From positions 1 to 64,000 of the forward strand of contig NZ_JAENHO010000015.1 in assembly GCF_016785085.1 (NCBI RefSeq): 64,000 nt of DNA, given 5' to 3'. The stretch comes from Paractinoplanes lichenicola (GTDB lineage Bacteria > Actinomycetota > Actinomycetes > Mycobacteriales > Micromonosporaceae). This document shows positions 41,149-50,626 of the stretch, one piece after another. The position numbers and the translations under genes are program-made. Within the stretch, counting starts at the first letter, position 1. Each line of letters begins with the position of its first letter. The notes under the pieces are model-generated. The model was not told where the DNA came from. It did not search any database and saw only the letters and a list, made by a program, of their open reading frames with translations.

Positions 41149-42708
41149 TCACGCGCCGCCGCCCTGGCCGGCCAGCTCGCGCACGTCGTACTCGGTCTCG
41201 AGCTCGGCCACCGCTGCGGTCGCCGCCTCGTCGGACGCCGACGGCATGGAGGCGCGCTTGCCGACCCCCTCGAGCAGGTGCTTGCCGATCAGGTTGCCGG
41301 CCGGCAGCTCGATCGGATAGTGCCCGTCGAAGCACGCCATGCACAGGCGGGTCTTCGGCTGCTCGGTCGCCGAGACGAGACCGTCCAGGGAAACATAACC
41401 CAGGGAGTCGGCTCCGATCGAGCGGCGGATGCCCTCGTTGTCGAGCCCGTTGGCCAGCAGCTCGGCCCGGGTGGCGAAGTCGATGCCGTAGAAGCAGGGC
41501 CACTTGACCGGCGGCGACGAGATGCGCACGTGCACCTCGAGCGCCCCGGCCTCGCGCAGCATGCGCACCAGGGCCCGCTGGGTGTTGCCGCGGACGATCG
41601 AGTCGTCCACCACGACCAGGCGCTTGCCCCGCACGACCTCGCGCAGCGGGTTGAGCTTGAGCCGGATGCCGAGCTGCCGGATCGTCTGCGACGGCTGGAT
41701 GAAGGTGCGGCCGACGTACGCGTTCTTGGTCAGGCCGGCGCTGAAGGTGATGCCGGATTCCTCGGCGTAGCCGATCGCGGCCGGGGTGCCCGACTCGGGG
41801 ACCGGGATGACCAGGTCGGCCTCGACGGGGTGCTCACGGGCCAGCACGCGGCCGATCTCGACGCGGGCCGAATACATGTTGCGGCCGGCGATCGTCGTGT
41901 CGGGGCGGGCCAGGTAGACGTACTCGAAGAGGCAGCCCTTGGGCTCGGGCGCGGCGAACCGGGTGGACCGCAGGCCGTGCTCGTCGACCGCCAGCATCTC
42001 GCCCGGCTCGACCTCGCGGACGAAGCTGGCACCGACGATGTCGAGGGCGGCGGTCTCGCTGGCGACCACCCAGCCCCGCTCCATGCGGCCGAGCACCAGC
42101 GGCCGTACGCCCTGGGGGTCGCGGGCGGCGTAGAGGGTGCTCTCGTCCATGAAGACGAAGCTGAACGCGCCCCGCAGCGTCGGCAGCACCTCGAGCGCGG
42201 CGGCCTCGACCGACAGGTCGGGGCGGCTGGCCAGCAGCGTGGTGACCAGCGAGGTGTCGGAGGTGGCACTGTCGGCCTCGAGGCCGCGCTCGGCGACCTG
42301 ACGGGCCAGCTCGGCCGTGTTGACCAGGTTGCCGTTGTGGGCCAGGGCGATCGTCGTGCCGGCTGTGGTGGCCCGGATCGTCGGCTGGGCGTTCTCCCAG
42401 TTCGAGCCGCCGGTGGTGGAGTAGCGCGTGTGGCCGATCGCGAGGTGGCCCTGCAGGCTGGCCAGGGTGGGCTCGTCGAAGACCTGCGACACGAGGCCGA
42501 GATCCTTGTAGACCACCACGCCCGAACCGTCACTCACCGCAATACCGGCGGCCTCCTGGCCACGGTGCTGCAGAGCGAAGAGCCCGAAGTAGGTGAGTTT
42601 GGCGACCTCTTCCTGGGGGGCCCAGACGCCGAAGACGCCGCAGGCATCCTGGGGGCCACGCTCCTGGGGGTCGAGATCGTCGGTCAACCGGCCGTCGCCT
42701 CGGGGCAC
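41149..42708 (-). CDS. purF: Amidophosphoribosyltransferase
   Basis: 519 aa. First step of purine synthesis, PRPP plus glutamine to phosphoribosylamine. A propeptide ends before the Ntn nucleophile Cys23 (GPQDACGVFGVWAP). The glutaminase domain has YFGLFALQHRGQEAAGIA and the PRTase loop is KRLVVVDDSIVRGNT. Cys residues in FYGIDFATR and CMACFDGHYP are in the Fe-S-bearing group positions. It heads the purF-purM pair. Confidence 0.97.
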   Translation of the reverse strand: MPRGDGRLTDDLDPQERGPQDACGVFGVWAPQEEVAKLTYFGLFALQHRGQEAAGIAVSDGSGVVVYKDLGLVSQVFDEPTLASLQGHLAIGHTRYSTTGGSNWENAQPTIRATTAGTTIALAHNGNLVNTAELARQVAERGLEADSATSDTSLVTTLLASRPDLSVEAAALEVLPTLRGAFSFVFMDESTLYAARDPQGVRPLVLGRMERGWVVASETAALDIVGASFVREVEPGEMLAVDEHGLRSTRFAAPEPKGCLFEYVYLARPDTTIAGRNMYSARVEIGRVLAREHPVEADLVIPVPESGTPAAIGYAEESGITFSAGLTKNAYVGRTFIQPSQTIRQLGIRLKLNPLREVVRGKRLVVVDDSIVRGNTQRALVRMLREAGALEVHVRISSPPVKWPCFYGIDFATRAELLANGLDNEGIRRSIGADSLGYVSLDGLVSATEQPKTRLCMACFDGHYPIELPAGNLIGKHLLEGVGKRASMPSASDEAATAAVAELETEYDVRELAGQGGGA

Positions 42709-42816
42709 TGTTGCTCCCTCATGCTGATCTGCTGTGTAACGTGCTGGACCGCTCCGACCGACCAGTGTACGCGAGCCGGCGGGTGGCGGCTCGGGCTCGA
42801 CCAGCGGGCGGCCGGC

Positions 42817-43191
42817 CTACTTGCCCGGCTCCTCCCCGGTGAGCGGAAGGTATTCGGTCAGGTCGGTGCGGATGCCGCTCGCCCGGAGGCGACCGTCACT
42901 CAGCGCATCGGCCCAGCTCACACGCTCCGTGGCGACGAGCACCCAGGTGAGCGGGTCCGCTTCGACCACATTGGGCGGTGTGCCGCGGGTGTGCCTGGGA
43001 CCAGGAACACACTGAATCGCACCGAAAGGCGGAATCCGGACCTCCACCGATCGGCCGGGCGCCTTCCGGGACAGCTCCGCCAGCAGCGCTCGCACAGCGT
43101 CACGCAGCACTGATCTCTCGGGTTCGACGCCTCGATCCAGCGCGTCCAACGCTTGCTTCACGGACTCGGATTTATTGTGCGCAGGGGACAC
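42817..43191 (-). CDS. Sterol-carrier-family protein
   Basis: 124 aa; helical start (KQALDALDRGVEP) then SCP-like beta-rich part (RSVEVRIPPFGAIQCVPGPRHTRGTPPNVVEADPLTWVLVAT, ALSDGRLRASGIRTDL). This family regularly flanks purF in actinobacteria. It may bind a lipid or hydrophobic ligand; the function is unknown. Confidence 0.8.
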   Translation of the reverse strand: MSPAHNKSESVKQALDALDRGVEPERSVLRDAVRALLAELSRKAPGRSVEVRIPPFGAIQCVPGPRHTRGTPPNVVEADPLTWVLVATERVSWADALSDGRLRASGIRTDLTEYLPLTGEEPGK

Positions 43192-43351
43192 GTCGGGACG
43201 ATACGACTCGCTTCAGCGAGATTGGTACGCGGCCCTGGGTCGCGCGATGGACGTGTGACAAGGCATAGTGGCCGACGGTGTTTTTAGTCGCGGGATGTAA
43301 CCGGCACTGAAGAGGGAGCCGGGCAACCGTGCGACCGGAAGGCGGTGGAAG

Positions 43352-45283
43352 GTGAGAACGCACCTACGGACCCGGGCGGCCCAGGCCGGTGCGTTACTGG
43401 CGGTGGTCGTGGGCGTCGTGTTCGCCGCGCCCACGCTGGCGTTCGCCAGCCCGCCGGACGTGCAGATCACCGACCTTCAGACCGAGGTCCAGGCCGGGGC
43501 CAGCGTCGAGATGAAGTTCCGCGTCGCCGACACCAATGACAACGGTGGCCGGCGCGCCTCCGCGGTCATTCAGGTCAACGGCGGCGGCATGAGCTGCAAC
43601 GGCGACTGCCAGCGCGTCTCCGAGGTCGGCAACGACGGACGTGACTTCTCCGTCCAGCTGACCGCGCCGAACATCAACGCCGGCGAGACCCGGCGGGTCA
43701 CGGTGACGATCAGCGCCTCGATCAACAACGAGCAGAACCGGGCGAGCCAGCAGATCACGATCATCGGCCCGGACCGGCCCGAGGCCGTCCGGCAGATCTC
43801 CGGCCGGATCAAGGACCAGGACGGCAAGGCCGTCGCGGGCGCGCTGGTCGGCATGCAGGACAGCACCAGCCGCAAGTTCCAGACCACGTCGGACGGCTCC
43901 GGTCAGTATTCGTTCCGCTCCTCCGACAACAACCCGATCGCGCCCGGCACGATCTCGATCGGCGCCGGCAAGGACGGCTTCGAGGACGCCACGGTGCAGC
44001 GGCAGGCCCAGGCCGGCCAGAGTGTGGTCGTCGCGCTGACGCTGAAGGCGAAGGCGGTGGCCACCACGCCGCCGACGACCGCGCCGACCGCGACCGCCAG
44101 CTCCGTGCCGACCAGCGACGTGAGCGAGGAAGCGACCCCCGACACGGTCGCGACCACCGACCCCGCGACCAACCAGGCCGCCGCCGAGGATGAGGGCGGC
44201 TCGATGCTCTTCATCATCATCGGCGTCCTGCTCGTCGCGGCCGGCATCGGCGCGATCGTGCTGGTGGTGCTGCGCCGCCGCAACAGCGACAAGGGTGACG
44301 ACGACGACCCGAGCATCCTCGCCGGCGCCGGTGGGGTCGTCCCGCCTAGCCGGGGCGGCTTCAACGACGCCACCCGGGTGGGGGCGCCGGTCGGTGGTGG
44401 CCGGGCCAACGACGCGACCATGATCGCCCCGCGGTCGGGTGCGCCGTCGATGGCCGACGCGCCGACGGTGCTGCAGCGCCCGGTGCCCGCCGAGGACGAG
44501 TTCCCCGACCCGTACGGCGCTCCGATGCCGCAGGGCGGCGGTTTCGCCGGCGCCGCGGCCGGTGGGTGGAACGACCAGGGCAACAGCCAGCAGTACGGCG
44601 GGGGCGGGACCCAGCAGTACGGCGGGGGCACGCAGCAATACGGCGGCGGCACGCAGCAGTACGGGGGCGGCCAGCAGTACGGCGAGTCCACTCAGTACGG
44701 CCGGCCCCAGGACAACAACGACGGTTACGCTCCGCAGGGCGGGCAGGGTGGCGGTTACGGCGCGTACAGCGAGGCCACCGGCATGTACCGTCCCGAGGGC
44801 GGCGCCGACGACGGCGGCTACGGCGGGTACGACCAGGGCCAGCAGTACGGCACTCAGCAGTACGGCGGGTCGCAGGGCGGCTACGACCAGGGCGGCGGCT
44901 ACCAGTCCGGCGGTTACGGACAGGAACAAGCCGACCAGGGCGGCTACGGACAGTGGGGTGCCCCCGGCGACGGCCTCGACAACAACGGCTACGGCCCCCA
45001 GGGCGGCGGTGCTTACGGCGGCGGCCAGCAGGGCGGTGGCGGTCAGCAGTACGGCGGCGGTCAGCAGGGTGGTGGCGGCCAGCAGTACGGCGGCTACGAC
45101 GACGGCGGCTATCAGGGCGACCAGCGCGGCGGCTATGACGGCGGCTACGACCAGCAGGGCGGCTACCAGGGCGACCAGGGTGGCTACGACGACCAGCAGC
45201 AGCCGCGGCGTGGCGGTGGCACGTACGGCGGGCAGCCGCGGCAGGACACGCCCGGCCCGCGACGGGGCAACCACGACTACTGA
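43352..45283 (+). CDS. Membrane protein with extracytoplasmic Ig-like part and Gln/Tyr/Gly-rich cytosolic tail
   Basis: 643 aa. Signal peptide 1-32 (AGALLAVVVGVVFAAPTLAFA). Extracellular beta domain 33-150, then a carboxypeptidase-regulatory-like repeat (SGRIKDQDGKAVAGALVGMQD) and a Thr/Pro linker. One transmembrane helix lies at about 285-306 (SMLFIIIGVLLVAAGIGAIV). Residues 307-643 are low-complexity, with many QQYGG and GGY units (for example TQQYGGGTQQYGG). This composition is typical of phase-separating prion-like tails. GTG 43352 with GGAAG upstream. A strong terminator follows. Function unknown. Confidence 0.8.
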   Translation: MRTHLRTRAAQAGALLAVVVGVVFAAPTLAFASPPDVQITDLQTEVQAGASVEMKFRVADTNDNGGRRASAVIQVNGGGMSCNGDCQRVSEVGNDGRDFSVQLTAPNINAGETRRVTVTISASINNEQNRASQQITIIGPDRPEAVRQISGRIKDQDGKAVAGALVGMQDSTSRKFQTTSDGSGQYSFRSSDNNPIAPGTISIGAGKDGFEDATVQRQAQAGQSVVVALTLKAKAVATTPPTTAPTATASSVPTSDVSEEATPDTVATTDPATNQAAAEDEGGSMLFIIIGVLLVAAGIGAIVLVVLRRRNSDKGDDDDPSILAGAGGVVPPSRGGFNDATRVGAPVGGGRANDATMIAPRSGAPSMADAPTVLQRPVPAEDEFPDPYGAPMPQGGGFAGAAAGGWNDQGNSQQYGGGGTQQYGGGTQQYGGGTQQYGGGQQYGESTQYGRPQDNNDGYAPQGGQGGGYGAYSEATGMYRPEGGADDGGYGGYDQGQQYGTQQYGGSQGGYDQGGGYQSGGYGQEQADQGGYGQWGAPGDGLDNNGYGPQGGGAYGGGQQGGGGQQYGGGQQGGGGQQYGGYDDGGYQGDQRGGYDGGYDQQGGYQGDQGGYDDQQQPRRGGGTYGGQPRQDTPGPRRGNHDY

Positions 45284-45292
45284 GCAGACATG

Positions 45293-45329
45293 AAAGAGCC
45301 GGCCAGCGGAAACGCTGGCCGGCTCTTTT
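45293..45329. terminator. Strong bidirectional terminator
   Basis: A 16-bp perfect stem (AAAGAGCCGGCCAGCG with its complement) around a GAAA tetraloop, ending in CTTTT. It separates the convergent membrane-protein gene and purL and can serve both. Confidence 0.9.
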
Positions 45330-45341
45330 GCTTACCGGGGG

Positions 45342-47918
45342 TCAGGCGGTCGGGGCGTCGCCGTTCGGGGACGGCTCCTTGACCTCGGCCACGGAGGCGG
45401 CGGGGATGCCGTCCGCCTCGACCGGGGCCGCCGACTCCATCGCCGCGCCGGACGCCGCGGCGACCAGCACCTCGTCACCGCGGTCGGGGCTGGCGGGCGC
45501 CGTCGGGTCGGCCGCGTGCTCCGGGTCGCCGTGCCGGTTGGCCAGCTCGGCCACGCCGCCGAACAGCGCCGGCAGGGTCGCCTCGTAGGCCGTGCGGGCC
45601 TCGTCGAGCGGCAGGGTGAACTGGTCGCGCACGTCGAGCACCGCCTCGGCCGAGGTGGCGCCGAGCGCGGCGCAGGGCACGCCGTACTCCGCGGCGAGGG
45701 CCACGAACGCCTTGTCGTGCCCGCGCGGCACCGCGACCAGCGCGCGGCCGGCCGACTCGCTGAACAGGTGGACGAACGCGGACTGCCCGTCGTCGGGCAG
45801 CGCGACCTTGGCCCCCACGTTGCGGCGCAGGCAGCTCTCGACCAGGGCCTGCGCGAGGCCGCCGTCGGAGAGGTCGTGCGCGGCGCTGACATGACCGGAC
45901 TGCGACGCGCGGGCCATCAGCATGGCCAGTCGGCGCTCGGCCTCGAGGTCGACCTTCGGCGGGCGCCCGCCCAGGTGGCCGTGGGTGACCCAGGCCCACT
46001 CGGAGCCGGAGAGCTCGCAGGAGGTCTCGCCGAGCAGGAAGATCAGGTCACCCTCGCCGGTGGCGGCCGGGAAGCCCATCGGGATGCGCCGGGCGACGTC
46101 GTCGAAGACGCCCAGCACGCCGACCACCGGGGTGGGGTGGATCGCGGCGGCGCCGGTCTGGTTGTAGAAGCTGACGTTGCCACCGGTCACCGGGGTGCCC
46201 AGCTGCTGGCAGCCGTCGGCCAGGCCGCGCACGGCCTCGGCGAACTGCCACATCACGGCCGGGTCCTCGGGGGAGCCGAAGTTGAGGCAGTCGGTCACGG
46301 CGACCGGCTCGGCCCCGGTGACCCCGACGTTCCGATACGCCTCGGCCAGCGCGAGCTTGGCCCCCTCGTACGGGTCGAGGCGGGCGAAGCGGCCGTTGCC
46401 GTCGACCGACAGCGCCACGCCGAGGCCGGTGTTCTCGTCGATGCGCAGCACACCCGAGTCTTCCGGCTGGGCCAGCACGGTGTTGCCGAGCACGTAGCGG
46501 TCGTACTGCTCGGTCACCCACGACTTGTCGCACAGGTTCGGCGAGGCGATCATGCGCAGCACCGTCTCGCGCAGCTCGTCACCGGTCGACGGGCGGGGCA
46601 ACGTCTCGGCCTTGTCGGCCTGAAGCAGTATCAAGTCGGCCGGCTCCCGGATCGGCCGGGCGTAGACCGGGCCGTCGTCGGCGAGCGAGCCCGGGGGCAC
46701 GTCCACCACGACGTGGTCGTTCCAGGTGATCACCAGGCGGCCGGGCGAGCCGTCGTCGCCGGCCGGGGTGACCTCGCCGATCGCGGTGGCCCAGACGCCC
46801 CACTTCTCGGCGACGGCCAGCACGCGCTCGAGATTCTCCGGCGTGACGATCAGGAGCATGCGCTCCTGCGACTCGCTGGCCAGGATCTCGGTGGGCGACA
46901 TGGACGCCTCACGCAGCGGCACCCGCTCGAGCCAGACCCGCATGCCGGTGCCGGCCGCGGCCGCGGTCTCGGTGAGCGCGCAGGTCAGGCCGGCGCCGCC
47001 GAGGTCCTGGATGCCGGCGACGAGGCCGGCGTCGTAGAGCTCGAGGCAGCTCTCGATCAGCAGCTTCTCCATGAACGGGTCGCCGACCTGCACCGACGGG
47101 CGGCGCTGCTCGGCGCCCTCGTCGAAGGTGGCCGACGCCAGCACGGAGACGCCGCCGATGCCGTCGCGACCCGTACGCGCGCCGAGCAGCACGACGACGT
47201 TGCCGACGCCGGCCGCCTCCTTGTGCTGGAGGCGCTCGACCGGCAGCACGCCGATGCTCAGCGCGTTGACCAGCGGGTTGCCCTGGTAGGTCGGGTCGAA
47301 GACGATCTCGCCGCCGATGTTGGGCAGGCCCAGGCAGTTGCCGTAGCCACCGATGCCGGCGACCACGCCGGGCAGCACCCGGGCGGTGTCGGGGTGGTCG
47401 GCCGCGCCGAAGCGCAGCGGGTCCATCACCGCGATCGGGCGGGCGCCCATGGCCAGGATGTCGCGCACGATGCCGCCGACGCCGGTGGCCGCGCCCTGAT
47501 AGGGCTCGACGAAGCTCGGGTGGTTGTGCGACTCGACCTTGAAGGTGACCGCCAGGTCGTCGGAGATCTGCACGACGCCCGCGTTCTCGCCGATGCCGGC
47601 CAGCATGCGGGTGCCCTGCGGCGCCTTGTCACCGAACTGCCGCAGGTGCACCTTGCTCGACTTGTAGGAGCAGTGCTCGCTCCACATGATCGAATACATC
47701 GCCAGCTCGGAGGCGGTGGGGCGGCGGCCGAGGATCTGACGGATCCGGTCGTACTCGTCGTCCTTGAGGCCGAGCTCGGTGTGCGGCTGCAGCTCCTCGG
47801 GGGTGCCGCTGGCGCGCTGCACAGTGTCGGGGCCGCCGTCGAACTCGTTGACCAGCACATCGGTCGCGGCAAAGCCCGTCTGCTTCGGCGCGGCGGACGT
47901 GTCCGGCTGCGTCGTCAT
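45342..47918 (-). CDS. purL: FGAM synthase, large subunit
   Basis: 858 aa, the small-type PurL that works with PurQ and PurS. FGAR plus glutamine and ATP gives FGAM. Motifs include MWSEHCSYKSSKVHLRQF, FKVESHNHPSFVEPYQGAATGVGG, QDLGGAGLTCALTE and HDLSDGGLAQALVES. The C-terminus is extended by about 60 Ala/Pro-rich residues after GGVAELANRHG, which looks non-essential. ATG 47918 overlaps the purQ stop (TAATG); the longer in-frame start was rejected. Confidence 0.97.
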   Translation of the reverse strand: MTTQPDTSAAPKQTGFAATDVLVNEFDGGPDTVQRASGTPEELQPHTELGLKDDEYDRIRQILGRRPTASELAMYSIMWSEHCSYKSSKVHLRQFGDKAPQGTRMLAGIGENAGVVQISDDLAVTFKVESHNHPSFVEPYQGAATGVGGIVRDILAMGARPIAVMDPLRFGAADHPDTARVLPGVVAGIGGYGNCLGLPNIGGEIVFDPTYQGNPLVNALSIGVLPVERLQHKEAAGVGNVVVLLGARTGRDGIGGVSVLASATFDEGAEQRRPSVQVGDPFMEKLLIESCLELYDAGLVAGIQDLGGAGLTCALTETAAAAGTGMRVWLERVPLREASMSPTEILASESQERMLLIVTPENLERVLAVAEKWGVWATAIGEVTPAGDDGSPGRLVITWNDHVVVDVPPGSLADDGPVYARPIREPADLILLQADKAETLPRPSTGDELRETVLRMIASPNLCDKSWVTEQYDRYVLGNTVLAQPEDSGVLRIDENTGLGVALSVDGNGRFARLDPYEGAKLALAEAYRNVGVTGAEPVAVTDCLNFGSPEDPAVMWQFAEAVRGLADGCQQLGTPVTGGNVSFYNQTGAAAIHPTPVVGVLGVFDDVARRIPMGFPAATGEGDLIFLLGETSCELSGSEWAWVTHGHLGGRPPKVDLEAERRLAMLMARASQSGHVSAAHDLSDGGLAQALVESCLRRNVGAKVALPDDGQSAFVHLFSESAGRALVAVPRGHDKAFVALAAEYGVPCAALGATSAEAVLDVRDQFTLPLDEARTAYEATLPALFGGVAELANRHGDPEHAADPTAPASPDRGDEVLVAAASGAAMESAAPVEADGIPAASVAEVKEPSPNGDAPTA

Positions 47919-48619
47919 TACTGGTGTCCCCCTGCTTGTGCCCCCGCGGTCGACCCGGCCAGGGCCCGCAGGACGGAGGTGAAGAAGCCGAGGCCGTCGA
48001 GCGACGGGCCGGTCAGCTGCTCCACCGCGTGTTCCGGATGCGGCATGATGCCGACGACGTTGCCGGCCTCGTTGGTGATCGCGGCGATGTCGCGCTGCGA
48101 ACCGTTCGGGTTTCCGCGGATATAGCGCGCGACCACGCGGCCCTCGGCCTCGAGCTGGTCGAGCGTGCGCTCGTCGGCGACGAAGCAGCCCTCGCCGTTC
48201 TTCACCGGGATCAGGATCTCCTGACCGCCCGTGAAGTTGTTGGTCCACGCGGTGTCGGTGGACTCGACGCGAAGGAACTGGTCGCGGTTGCGGAAGTGCA
48301 GATGCTGGTTGCGGGTGAGCGCGCCGGGAAGCAGGTGCGCCTCGCAGAGGATCTGGAAGCCGTTGCAGATGCCGAGCACCGGCAGCCCGCCGCGGGCCGC
48401 GTCGACGATCGTCTCCATCACCGGGGCGAACCGGGCGATCGCGCCGCAGCGCAGGGCATCGCCGTAGGAGAAGCCGCCGGGGAGCACCACGGCGTCGACG
48501 CCGTGCAGGTCGGGATCGCCGTGCCAGAGACGGACGACGTCGGCGCCGGCGATGCGCGCGGCGCGGGCCGCGTCCCCGTCGTCCAGCGAACCCGGGAAGG
48601 TGACCACACCGATGCGCAT
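47918..48619 (-). CDS. purQ: FGAM synthase, glutaminase subunit
   Basis: 233 aa class I glutamine amidotransferase. Nucleophile Cys is in LPVLGICNGFQIL, and the His-Glu pair is in NVVGIMPHPEHAVEQL. It supplies ammonia to PurL. It starts 2 bp after purS and its stop overlaps purL, giving the canonical purSQL operon. Confidence 0.97.
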   Translation of the reverse strand: MRIGVVTFPGSLDDGDAARAARIAGADVVRLWHGDPDLHGVDAVVLPGGFSYGDALRCGAIARFAPVMETIVDAARGGLPVLGICNGFQILCEAHLLPGALTRNQHLHFRNRDQFLRVESTDTAWTNNFTGGQEILIPVKNGEGCFVADERTLDQLEAEGRVVARYIRGNPNGSQRDIAAITNEAGNVVGIMPHPEHAVEQLTGPSLDGLGFFTSVLRALAGSTAGAQAGGHQ

Positions 48620-48621
48620 GC

Positions 48622-48879
48622 TCAGACGACCTCCGCCGAAGCGTCCTCGTGGACGTGGATGGTGAAGTCTTCGATCACCGGGTTGGCGAGCAGCTTGTCA
48701 GCGATCTCACGAGCCCGGTCGAGATCGGGCGCGCCCGCGAACTCGATCTCGATCCGCCGGCCGATGCGGACGGACGAGACATCGGTGACGCCGAGCCTGG
48801 GCAGCGCATTCGCGACCGCCTGGCCCTGCGGATCGAGGATCTCCGGCTTGAGCATGACGTCGACCACGACGCGAGCCAC
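48622..48879 (-). CDS. purS: FGAM synthase, PurS subunit
   Basis: 85 aa: ARVVVDVMLKPEILDPQGQAV, GVTDVSSVRIGRRIEIEF. It bridges PurL and PurQ in the FGAM synthase complex. GTG 48879 is chosen because AGGAG lies 5 nt upstream; GTG 48885 would overlap that site. First gene of purSQL. Confidence 0.95.
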   Translation of the reverse strand: MARVVVDVMLKPEILDPQGQAVANALPRLGVTDVSSVRIGRRIEIEFAGAPDLDRAREIADKLLANPVIEDFTIHVHEDASAEVV

Positions 48880-49115
48880 GGGCACTCCTGACTGATAGGT
48901 GTAAGCACGTCGAGCCTACCTTGCGGGCCACGCTAACCGATTCGCGGCCGGTGTCGCGCACGCGACGCGGGGAGGGTGCTGAGCAGCCAACTCCCCGGTG
49001 ATCTCGGACACCGGCACGAGCAACGGCGGGTCATCACATCGTGATAGGGGCGAACTGGGTTCTAGGCGGGCCCGGGGTGGGCACATAGCGTCGGCTCATC
49101 GATCTCCATCGAGAC

Positions 49116-49143
49116 CGTGCGGCGGCCGCCCCGCCGCCGCACG
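49116..49143. terminator. GC-rich hairpin downstream of purB
   Basis: An 11-bp perfect stem CGTGCGGCGGC/GCCGCCGCACG with a 6-nt loop, 62 bp beyond the purB stop, without a T tract. It is probably a transcription end signal for purB. The rest of the 48880-49204 gap holds the purS promoter region and no gene that I can support. Confidence 0.5.
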
Positions 49144-49204
49144 GCACGAGCTCCGCCGGGGCGCGGCGTGACAGTTGTCTCCGCCGTGCCCCAGCGGCAC
49201 GTGC

Positions 49205-50626
49205 CTAGAGGATGGGTGCGGGCGCGTATTTCGCGGCCTCGGGGTGCGCGGCCACGATCGTCGCGACCCGGTCGGCGACCGAGCGGACCTGCGACGGCGC
49301 GGCGCCCACGAACGCGGCCCGGTCGGCCACCAGGGTGTCGATCTCGGCGCGGCTCAGCTTGAGCCGGCCGTCGGTGGCGAGCCGGTCGAACAGGTCGTTG
49401 ACCGCGGCGCCCTTTTCCCGCATCGCGAGCGCGACGGCGACGGCGTGCTCCTTGATCACCTCATGCGCGACCTCGCGGCCGACCCCCTTGCGTACGGCGG
49501 CCACCAGGATCTTGGTCGTGGCGAGGAACGGCAGGAACCGGTCGAGCTCGCGGGCGATCACCGCGGGGTAGGCGCCGAACTCGTCGAGCACCGTGAGAAA
49601 CGTCTGGAAGAGCCCGTCGGTGGCGAAGAACGCGTCGGGCAGTGCGACCCGGCGCACGACCGAGCACGAGACGTCACCCTCGTTCCACTGGTCGCCGGCC
49701 AGCTCGCCGACCATCGACAGGTAACCGCGGACGATCACGGCCAGGCCGTTGACCCGCTCGGACGAGCGCGTGTTCATCTTGTGCGGCATCGCCGACGAGC
49801 CGACCTGGCCCGGCTTGAAGCCCTCGGTCACCAGCTCCTGCCCGACCATCAGGCGGATCGTGGTGGCCAGCGACGACGGGCCGGCGACGATCTGGGCCAG
49901 CGCCGAGACGACGTCGAAGTCGAGCGAGCGCGGATAGACCTGGCCGACGCTGCTCAGCACCCGCTCGAAGCCGAGGTGGCCGGCGACCCGCTGCTCGAGC
50001 GTGGCCAGCGCCTCGAAGTCGCCGTCGAGCAGGTCGAGCTGGTCGGCGGCGGTGCCGACCGGGCCCTTGATGCCGCGCAGCGGATAGCGCGCGATCAGGT
50101 CGTCGAGCCGCTCGTACGCGATGAGCAGTTCCTCCGCGGCCGAGGCGAACCGCTTGCCGAGCGTGGTGGCCTGGGCCGCGACGTTGTGCGAGCGACCGGT
50201 CAGCACCAGGTCGGAGTATTCGACGGCGCGCTCGGTGAGCCGGGCCAGCGCGGCGATCACCCGCGCCCGGATCAGCTCGAGCGACGCCTTGACCTGCAGC
50301 TGCTCGACATTCTCGGTCAGGTCGCGCGATGTCATTCCCTTGTGGATCTGCTCGAAGCCGGCGAGCGCGCTGAACTCCTCGATGCGGGCCTTGACGTCGT
50401 GGCGGGTGACCCGCTCGCGAGCCGCGATCGACTCGAGGTCGACCTGGTCGAGCACCGACTCGTAGGCCTCGACGGCGCCCTCGGGCACGGCCACGCCGAG
50501 GTCGCGCTGGGCCTTGAGCACGGCCAGCCAGAGGCGGCGCTCCATGCGGATCTTTTCCTCGGGCGACCACAGGGTCACCAGGTCGTTCGAGGCGTAGCGA
50601 GCGGCGAGGACGTTCGGGATGGTCAC
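49205..50626 (-). CDS. purB: Adenylosuccinate lyase
   Basis: 473 aa fumarase/aspartase superfamily. The signature loop is QVGSSAMPHKMNTRSSERVNGL (catalytic Ser), with GMTSRDLTENVEQ and LTGRSHNVAAQATTLGKR. It acts twice in purine synthesis (SAICAR and adenylosuccinate cleavage). GTG 50626 overlaps the stop of the MFS gene (GTGA), so its translation is tied to a transporter gene, an unusual arrangement. Confidence 0.97.
   Translation of the reverse strand: MTIPNVLAARYASNDLVTLWSPEEKIRMERRLWLAVLKAQRDLGVAVPEGAVEAYESVLDQVDLESIAARERVTRHDVKARIEEFSALAGFEQIHKGMTSRDLTENVEQLQVKASLELIRARVIAALARLTERAVEYSDLVLTGRSHNVAAQATTLGKRFASAAEELLIAYERLDDLIARYPLRGIKGPVGTAADQLDLLDGDFEALATLEQRVAGHLGFERVLSSVGQVYPRSLDFDVVSALAQIVAGPSSLATTIRLMVGQELVTEGFKPGQVGSSAMPHKMNTRSSERVNGLAVIVRGYLSMVGELAGDQWNEGDVSCSVVRRVALPDAFFATDGLFQTFLTVLDEFGAYPAVIARELDRFLPFLATTKILVAAVRKGVGREVAHEVIKEHAVAVALAMREKGAAVNDLFDRLATDGRLKLSRAEIDTLVADRAAFVGAAPSQVRSVADRVATIVAAHPEAAKYAPAPIL

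Noticed and set aside
40756..43113. 785-codon open frame antisense to purM and purF
   Set aside because: Same antisense-bias artefact; no recognisable domain and it crosses the purM-purF boundary.
43394..45274. 626-codon Ala/Val/Leu-rich minus-strand frame that looks like a membrane protein
   Set aside because: It is the complement of the QQYGG repeat gene; hydrophobic composition is an artefact of the repeats. The plus strand has signal peptide, transmembrane segment and terminator.
45516..48125. 869-codon open frame antisense to purL and purQ
   Set aside because: Arises from G/C third-position bias opposite real genes; sequence is Arg/Gly/His-rich without domains, while purL/purQ motifs are unambiguous.
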